A model generated the notes under the pieces. It made no database searches. It saw only the letters and a program-made list of their open reading frames with translations, and was not told the origin of the DNA. The translations under genes and the position numbers were made by a program. This document shows positions 58,116-64,000 of a DNA stretch of 64,000 nt, one piece after another. Position 1 is the first letter of the stretch, and every line of letters starts with the position of its first letter. Source of the DNA: Undaria pinnatifida (Eukaryota > Sar > Phaeophyceae > Laminariales > Alariaceae); the NCBI GenBank assembly GCA_012845835.1, contig JABAKD010000017.1, positions 9,946,376 to 10,010,375 of the forward strand, read 5' to 3'.

Positions 58116-58306
58116 GTGTGTGTGTTCTTTACATTAGAGACACCGTGTAGTGCTGATAGTAATAGGCACCCTGGTATGAAATAGTTGAAGATGGTCAAGA
58201 TGAATATACACGATGGTTTGGGGGGGACTATAGACAACCATTAAGGACATGAGCTTTTTGGGTCTACCTGCCTGAGACTCACTCGAACAACCATGCCTGG
58301 GTGAAC

Positions 58307-58621
58307 TTGTCGCGCCGGTGGCGTATCAGGTAATCCTCGATCTTGGTATAGGTCAGTTTCGTGAGTTTGAGCCCTGCCGAGTGCATATTCGTGCAAGTTC
58401 TGCGTTGGGATTTTTTCTTGTGCACAAATTGACTTGTAGAAAGCGCGAGGGCGTGAGTTAGCAACACTTGATGAATAATCGGCGAACAGTGGGATTGCTG
58501 AACCTTATGCGCGATAGAAATTGAAGGCTAGAACCGGGGGGGAAGAAGGAACACCTGTGATGTGACCACGGCCTGTCCAGAAGATGGGAAATAGAAGTGT
58601 GAGACAAGAAAAAAAAAAAAA
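58307..58621 (+). repeat. SINE family A, full-length copy
   Basis: Head GTCGCGCCGGTGGCGTATCA, box B-like GAGTTTGAGCCC, TGTGACCACGGCCTGTCCAG, AGAAGTGTGAGACAAG and an A-tail. Confidence 0.88.
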
Positions 58622-58689
58622 TGAAAAATCGGACACCATCCCCGGCAATCTGTGATAAGCAGATCAATAATACGTAGAATATCACAATT

Positions 58690-59160
58690 TAAAGGTCGTA
58701 TATATCGGCTGGAATATAGGCCTACGGCGTATTACAATGCTGGGATAGGGTAGTTGGGTATGACCATAAGATAGAACATTCGACACAGCAATTCCCAATT
58801 TGACGACCACTTTATACCCAATAATAGTGACTTGCCTAGGAAGCTAGCCGCATATTGCTGCCAAATGCCACTGCTGTTTTGTAAATATTTCTTGGCTAAT
58901 GCGTGCCAAATAAATATCTAGGTTAGCTTTTGTTACTATAATAAACCGGACGGTATCCTTGAAGTTACACTGATAATTTCCTTTTTTCCACGATACAAGT
59001 ATGTTGAGCTTGTTGAGGTATTGAGGTATTGAGCCAGCTCCACCTTGTTAGGATAGGGTCCCATCTAGTCCCATCTAGTCCCATCTGCACCATCCCAGGT
59101 TCAAAGATCGCTCCGTATATCTAAAACTTCAACCAACGGGGACAGATTTCCGAGCGTTCT
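58690..59160. other. Intergenic, nothing recognised
   Basis: Only a short CCCATCTAGT triplication at 59070-59092. Confidence 0.35.
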
Positions 59161-59164
59161 CCAG

Positions 59165-59480
59165 TCAACACCGCCCCGCACGGTGTGGTGACCCCAATTA
59201 GTTGGCTCGTCGCTGATTGGTTCGAGCCCCACAGCGCCGTCCTAGGAGGATAGAGGCCCATCAATGGGGGGTAGTTCCGTCGAACACGGTGGGGTAGGAT
59301 CTTATTCCCGGTCCATTAATCCCCTCAATCTCTACAGCATCAACGCTCGAACGATACGACTATAATCCCGGATTGACACCGCCAGTCACGGTGTGGAAAC
59401 CCCATTGATGTTGGCTTACCGCTGTTTGGCGGAGGCTCAAACATACGGGCAGCACCACCACGGGAGGGTATAGAGCACCC
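59165..59480 (+). repeat. Degenerate direct duplication, about 200 bp apart
   Basis: CACCGCCCCGCACGGTGTGG then GACCCCAATTAGTTGGCTCG at 59169 is echoed by CACCGCCAGTCACGGTGTGG and AACCCCATTGATGTTGGCTT at 59379. Both contain a small hairpin around CACGGTGTGG. Function unknown. Confidence 0.6.
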
Positions 59481-59483
59481 CCC

Positions 59484-59641
59484 GGACAATAGCCTATTAA
59501 ATATGCCTATTGACTGTCGATAGGTTGGGGTATTGCATATAGATATCTATTGACACGTTTAATAGGTACGCGACTTCGTCGATCGATACTCACTGCTTGG
59601 ACCAATAGTTCCAGAGAAATTGGTACAATAGGCTGTTGTCC
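59484..59641. mobile_element. Small MITE-like element, 158 bp
   Basis: GGACAATAGCCTATT at 59484 is mirrored by the reverse complement of AATAGGCTGTTGTCC ending at 59641 (14 of 15 match). Internal words CTATTGAC and AATAGGTA recur. No clear target duplication. Confidence 0.5.
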
Positions 59642-59791
59642 GTGAGATTGGTGTGTGGATCTGTGTACGTGTCTCGAGCCACGAGTGATTTGAAGAACTG
59701 TTTTAACCTGCACAAGTGCATGTAGTAGTGACTAGTGACTAGTGAGTACCATGGTAGTGCATAGTCAATCAGCAGTGATACATGCCCTTGT

Positions 59792-60140
59792 AATTTGTTT
59801 TCTTATTTTGTTTTTGTTTTTTTGTTTTTGTTTTTGTTTTTGTTTATTTCGTATTTCTCTCTTCCAATGTATTTCTGTTGCTGACGTATGTATGTTGTGC
59901 CTGTCGTACCCAGTACTAGGGCATGACATTGCGTTGTCGAATGCATTACGATGCATTATCTCTGTGTCGTGGCTTGTGACCACATGACATTGCGTTGTCG
60001 AATGCATTACGATGCATTATCTCTGTGTCGTGGCTTGTGACCACAGAGCTGATCTTTCTAGGGTGAAGAATCAGTACGGACACTGGGTGTGCTGGATGTC
60101 GACGAGTAGAAGAACGGTTTAATGTGAAGAACACACACAC
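59792..60140 (-). repeat. Family E repeat with internal 61-bp duplication
   Basis: Inverse of 51323-51625. ATGACATTGCGTTGTCGAAT through CTTGTGACCAC is present twice (59923-59983, 59984-60044), apparently without difference, so the duplication is recent. Confidence 0.88.
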
Positions 60141-60445
60141 AATTCTCAAATAGTTCACCCTTACGTCTCTAAAACACCGAACACGTCAGAGTGACAGCAA
60201 TTGTCAGGTATTGATCAGGTATTGTATCCATCAAGTGTCGTGTAGGTACGACTGATTAGGCACGACTGATTAGGCACGACTGCTGGTACATATTTCATTT
60301 TTATGTTTCTTCATCTCTCAATTAGAAGTATATTTATTTGTTATCCTCGCATTTCTTCCGTTAACGCTGTTTCCGAGTATTAATAGGAGTAGTAGTAGTA
60401 GTAGTATTAATAGTACCTCATATCCGGGGTAACGTATAGTCACAA

Positions 60446-60762
60446 CCGGTCGCCCCGGTGGCGTATCAGGTTATCCTCGAGCCTGGTATAGGTCAGTTTC
60501 GTGAGTTCGAGCCCCGCCGAGTGCATACTCGTGTAAATTCGTTGGGACTTTTTTTTGTGGACAAATTGACTTGCGAAAAGCGCGAGAGCGTGAGTTAGCA
60601 ACATTCGATGAACAATCGACGAGCAGTGGGATTGCTGAACCCTATGCGCGATAAAAATTGAAGGCGAGAACCGGGGGGTCAAAGGGACGACACCTGTGAC
60701 CACGGCTTGTCCAGAAGCTGGAAAGTGAAAGGGTGCTGAAAAAAAAAAAAAAAAAAAAAAAA
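60446..60762 (+). repeat. SINE family A, best-preserved full-length copy
   Basis: Starts GGTCGCCCCGGTGGCGTATC. Box A-like TGGCGTATCAGG lies at about 60458 and box B-like GAGTTCGAGCCCC about 60505. The body reads CGAGTGCATACTCG (palindromic), AAATTGACTTGCG and TGTGACCACGGCTTGTCCAG, ending AGCTGGAAAGTGAAAG with a 23-nt A-tail. About 317 bp in all. It can serve as the reference copy. Confidence 0.9.
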
Positions 60763-60821
60763 TCGTCACGTATTCATAAAATAGTGATATATGCGTGTAC
60801 CACCTTGGGTTGTGTGTTTTT

Positions 60822-60919
60822 CCCTGGGGTATTCCTCAGCTCCAGAGTGACTGGAGCCTGTCCTGTGACCACGGACTTGATTATGCGAGTTAATGTGAGA
60901 ACAACAACAACAACAACAA
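60822..60919 (+). repeat. Family B repeat, best-preserved copy
   Basis: CCCTGGGGTATTCCTCAGCT, CTCCAG-AGTGA-CTGGAG hairpin, CTGTGACCACGGACTTGATT, ATGCGAGTTAATGTGAG and a pure AAC tail. Confidence 0.88.
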
Positions 60920-61181
60920 ATAGCCCTCCTCCCCCCTCCCCACTACGGCACATGCCTTCATTTTTGTCGCGAGAAGAATTCAGCATTTTCTCCCCTCGTC
61001 GACTCGCGTCGAATTGTACCTCCCCACCCTGCCAGGCGCTCTCAGCAGTTGATTCATCCTGTTGTTTTGCATGTTTGCAATCACTGAAGTCAAATGTCAC
61101 CAACGCGGCGGGAATTGAACTCAAGGACCAACTCTGTAAGTAGTAGTATTCGAGGGTCACTACGAGACCGCCGGGGCGACC
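60920..61181 (-). repeat. Second tRNA-derived SINE type (single copy seen)
   Basis: On the minus strand from 61181: GGTCGCCCCGGCGGTCTCGT (box A region), then GAGTTCAATTCCCGCC (a very good box B) 70 nt in, and a body unlike family A. It ends at the (AAC)n tail of the adjacent family B copy. The first 12 bases equal those of family A, so the heads may come from the same or related tRNAs. Confidence 0.65.
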
Positions 61182-61189
61182 AGTGCGAG

Positions 61190-62205
61190 CGAGGTATTAC
61201 TTTTAATACCATTAATACTATGTAAACGGTAAACAGGCCGTGCTGGGGGAATAACGAGCTAATCGATGAAGTCTTGTCTCGTACAAGTAGAGGCCAGGCA
61301 TTTCTTTGCTAGGTGTAATACATATTATAGGTACGATGTTGTCTGATGTTGACGCACGGGCTTTCTTTTTACGATATAGTATCGGAAAGGTGACGGCAGC
61401 AAATGACGTTTGCTGTATTGTTAGCACGACCTGATAGGTGAATAACTTTTGTCGTTTTCAAGGCTATTTCTCACACAGTCGCATTCGTCACTCGAAAACG
61501 GCGCTTGTCGACTGGAAATTTTTCGACTAGATTCTTCTAGTCGTTCTTGTCGTCAGTCGAGTCGATTTTACAGCTTTTTGTGCTCTTCCCATAGGCCGTT
61601 GGTGTGAGGGATTACTGCTGCTGTACAAGAAATATGTTGGATGGCAGTCGAAAATCGGTTGGCAGCTCCGTGCTTATCGCGTTCTCCGCGAGCAACGCGT
61701 GCTTCGCGCGACGAACCGTCGTTCAAGCGGGTTGGTGGTGTTGGGCGTAGCCGAAAGCCAGAAAAGCTACGTTTGTGGCGTTGCACTCGTCTGGGAACCC
61801 TTAAAGCTACAGCAGGCGTAGCCGTTGTTGGCAACATGGCATCGATACCGCGGGCTGCCGCCGTCGTGTGATGTATGCTGCTGACGAGAGCGGAGCTAGG
61901 AATGCGCCACGCCGACTTGCGTTAAGAAGCAACAACAGTGATAGCCACGCCAGCTTCGGCACTGTTGTATGTTGTATGATACTGCTGTGTGGTACGTTGT
62001 GTGTGATACTGCTGTAGGCGTGTGGGTGTCTTTGGTGGTGGAACAAGCGATGCGATGGAATCAAAAGCACGTGTACATCTTTTTCGACCGAATTTTTACC
62101 GGCAGATCCAGTCAGAACACAGTCGGAAAAGAAAAATCAAAGCCCGATCTGGCTTCAATTGAAACAGGCTGTTACCGGCTGATAAATCGGAGTGCGTAAG
62201 AGATG
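61190..62205. other. Intergenic, unassigned
   Basis: Short frames only (61568-61871, both strands), no domain recognised. Confidence 0.3.
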
Positions 62206-62210
62206 GCTTT

Positions 62211-62315
62211 AGCCGCCCGGGTGGTGTAGCAGTGGTTAGTTACCCTTGAATGCTATGATACGGATACATTTCTGATGAATGTAACTGGTTCTGGAGTTCG
62301 AATCTCACGTTGGTC
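62211..62315 (+). other. tRNA-like segment with boxes A and B
   Basis: GCCGCCCGGGTGGTGTAGCA starts a D-arm-like region (box A GTGGTGTAGCAGTGG), and GGAGTTCGAATCTC at about 62293 is a near-canonical box B. The spacing (about 70 nt between boxes) is longer than in a normal tRNA and the acceptor ends do not pair, so a tRNA-derived SINE head is more likely than a functional tRNA. Confidence 0.45.
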
Positions 62316-62435
62316 GGACTTTTGAGTTTAATTGCAAAATGATACCACGTATCAGGTAAAGTAAAGGAATCAGCCGCTGAGAGCGCCTATTGATAGCAGC
62401 GTGGGTAGCGTGGGTGGGTGCACTTTGGCAATTCT

Positions 62436-62490
62436 GTCGATGCTAATCGATGCTAATCGATGCTAATCGATGCTAATCGATGCTGATCGA
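62436..62490. repeat. 10-bp tandem repeat TCGATGCTAA
   Basis: Five units, the last altered. Confidence 0.93.
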
Positions 62491-63370
62491 CGACGGAAGA
62501 AAGGGGGGCTAAGGTCCTCTGGCGGTGGAAATTAAGGCACGTACGGTAGTAGGGAGGGAGGAGAAGAGCCTGCGTAGTAATAGTGGTCGCGCCCGATCGG
62601 AGTTGTGTGTAGTGAGGGACTAAAGAGAAAAAAAAACTGAAAAGATGAGTTATTGGATGGGATGAGCAACACAAAAATACAAGTAATAGTAATATTCCAC
62701 ACGAAGTCGGCAAAACAACACCAGCGCCAACACCAAATATCACAATCAGAAAGTATAAACAGCAGCTGAAAAAGCAAAAAAAACAGCTGACAAAACGGTA
62801 TCAACAGTAGTATCAACAGTAGTATCCACTTTACTGCGGTAGCGGCAGAAACAGCCGCAGCACAACAGCCGCGGCACTAGCGGCACGAACATCACCAGCA
62901 AGAGCAGGTAGCTAACGCAGCACCAGAAGGTGATGAGAAGGCGATGAGAGGACGGACCTTATAAGCATCCGGGCCAAGAGGCTACCGAGATTCTCTCTTT
63001 TGCGATCCGCGCACAGCGGTTAATGCATAGAGCAGCAGTATCGCCACCCCAGAAACGACCATTACATGATCATAGTACAATTCGACACAACTCGACGAGG
63101 CAAGAAAATGCAGATTTTTTTTGGCGATACCAAGGAAGCGCGTACCGTAGTGGGGAGGGGGCAGGAGGACCCGCTATGTGACGCCGGGTATGAGTTTTTA
63201 CTGGGGGGGAGGGCGAGGAGAGTTGTGCGAGGATAAAAATGGGATGAAATTAAAGAAAAGAAAAAAGTGCAGTCTCACCAAACTTTCGTTCTTGCTATTG
63301 CTACTCGTATGATAGTACAGCAGTAGTGGTTTACCTGATGGCGTTATTGCTGTGCACTCGGGTAGATGCC
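62491..63370. other. Intergenic, nothing recognised
   Basis: No domain or repeat ends identified. Confidence 0.35.
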
Positions 63371-63377
63371 CTTTACC

Positions 63378-63411
63378 TAACCCTAACCCTAACCCTAATA
63401 CCTAACCCTAT
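63378..63411. repeat. Interstitial telomere-type repeat (CCCTAA)n
   Basis: CCTAACCCTAACCCTAACCC followed by a degenerate unit. A single related patch GGGGTTAGGGTTAG lies at 41957. Suggests TTAGGG telomeres. Confidence 0.85.
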
Positions 63412-63520
63412 ACAAACAGCCCTGGTTCCTTGGTATGCGGTTTTTTCTTGTTTTACTTGTTTTTTGTATGTTTCCATGTTCGGCGTTTGGGAAAGTTCCA
63501 TCTTTTAATTCCGGACATGT

Positions 63521-63580
63521 TGTAGCTTATAATGTAGCTTATAATGTAGCTTATAATGTAGCTTATGTTGTAGCTTATGG
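63521..63580. repeat. 12-bp tandem repeat TGTAGCTTATAA
   Basis: Five units, the last two altered (TGTAGCTTATGT, TGTAGCTTATGG). Confidence 0.93.
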
Positions 63581-64000
63581 GCACAATGTTCTTGGATGTT
63601 GTGCAGTAATACTCGTACATTGCGTAGTTAGTTAGTGATTGGAGGTTGCGGTACTGCCCACTACACTCACACGTACATAATAATATTAGTACATGAAGTA
63701 CTTTGATATGGTGGATGTCGTATCAAATTTACTCCAATGCATTCGAGATCCAGCCCTAAATGTCGTATCGTTCGGTTCCCATGTTATGTGGTCATGTAGC
63801 TGTATCGTAGGGGTCACTGATTTCCGACTTTTTTTCCCATCCCGAGCCCGAAAGTTTCTACTTTGTGTGACACAACGAATTGTTTTTCATCCCGGCCGTC
63901 CCTGTGCCGGTATCTCCTTCCTCTTCGTGTTGTTCCATCCGTGCAGCAGTCATATGTTCCTCCGCAGCACGTGTATATGTTGTTTTTTCCAAGCCTTTCT
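63581..64000. other. Intergenic, nothing recognised
   Basis: No domain, repeat or RNA feature was identified up to the window end. Confidence 0.35.

Noticed and set aside
62211-62315. Candidate functional tRNA gene
   Set aside because: Boxes A and B are present but too far apart, and the ends do not form an acceptor stem. Treated as a tRNA-like SINE head.

Overview
This is a eukaryotic nuclear window made up almost entirely of transposable elements and repeats. I found no complete host gene, no rRNA, no intact tRNA, no operon-like gene packing and no CRISPR array. Retroelements with LTRs, tRNA-derived SINEs with poly(A) or A-rich tails, a KDZ-type transposase relic, a pogo-like element with TA duplications and TTAGGG-type telomeric words all fit a eukaryote. 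The style of the Ty1/copia gag (CCHC knuckle followed by a second Trp-Cys/His/Cys cluster) together with KDZ and pogo relics makes a stramenopile or other alga my best guess, but that is inference and the species is unknown.

Layout. 1-252 is a truncated SINE (called family A here). 439-775 is a tandem duplication. 2585-3440 is an array of HindIII/NcoI-like self-complementary 12-mers; a second array lies at 25900-26620. About 6960-8030 (minus) is a decayed KDZ-like transposase. 10085-14597 is a Ty1/copia retrotransposon with both LTRs, a deleted gag and broken PR-IN-RT-RH frames. 15197-15455 is a tandem repeat. 16467-17184 is a foldback element with arms of about 300 bp. 17448-23535 is an LTR element on the minus strand (269-bp LTRs, GTTG on both sides) that carries only a broken gag and about 2.7 kb of tandem arrays in its leader.

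27653-27811 is a short SINE-like insertion (family C) with a 14-bp target duplication. 29935-30660 is a tandem duplication. 30734-37594 is a family B element whose (AAC)n tail was invaded by a copia-type LTR element (30868-37136) that keeps an intact gag-protease ORF but has no integrase, RT or RNase H. A (CAA)n tract of about 460 bp follows. 40600-49700 is a nest of SINE A, family B and family D copies in both orientations, with a duplicated block (43648-44339 and 44738-45737). One copy of that block carries a SINE that the other lacks. 50110-51801 is a pogo-like DNA element with CAGT termini, TA duplications, a C-terminal transposase ORF and an inserted family E element. 57146-61181 holds further copies of families A to E. 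63378-63411 has interstitial telomeric repeats.

No gene set acts as one pathway. The elements interact parasitically: non-autonomous LTR elements and SINEs imply active RT suppliers elsewhere in the genome, and nested insertions give a relative history. About 26.6-63.3 kb is strongly enriched in two short words, TACCAGGTA and TACTGCTGTA (either strand), that I could not find in the first 26 kb. All homology statements are by-eye readings; no search was run.
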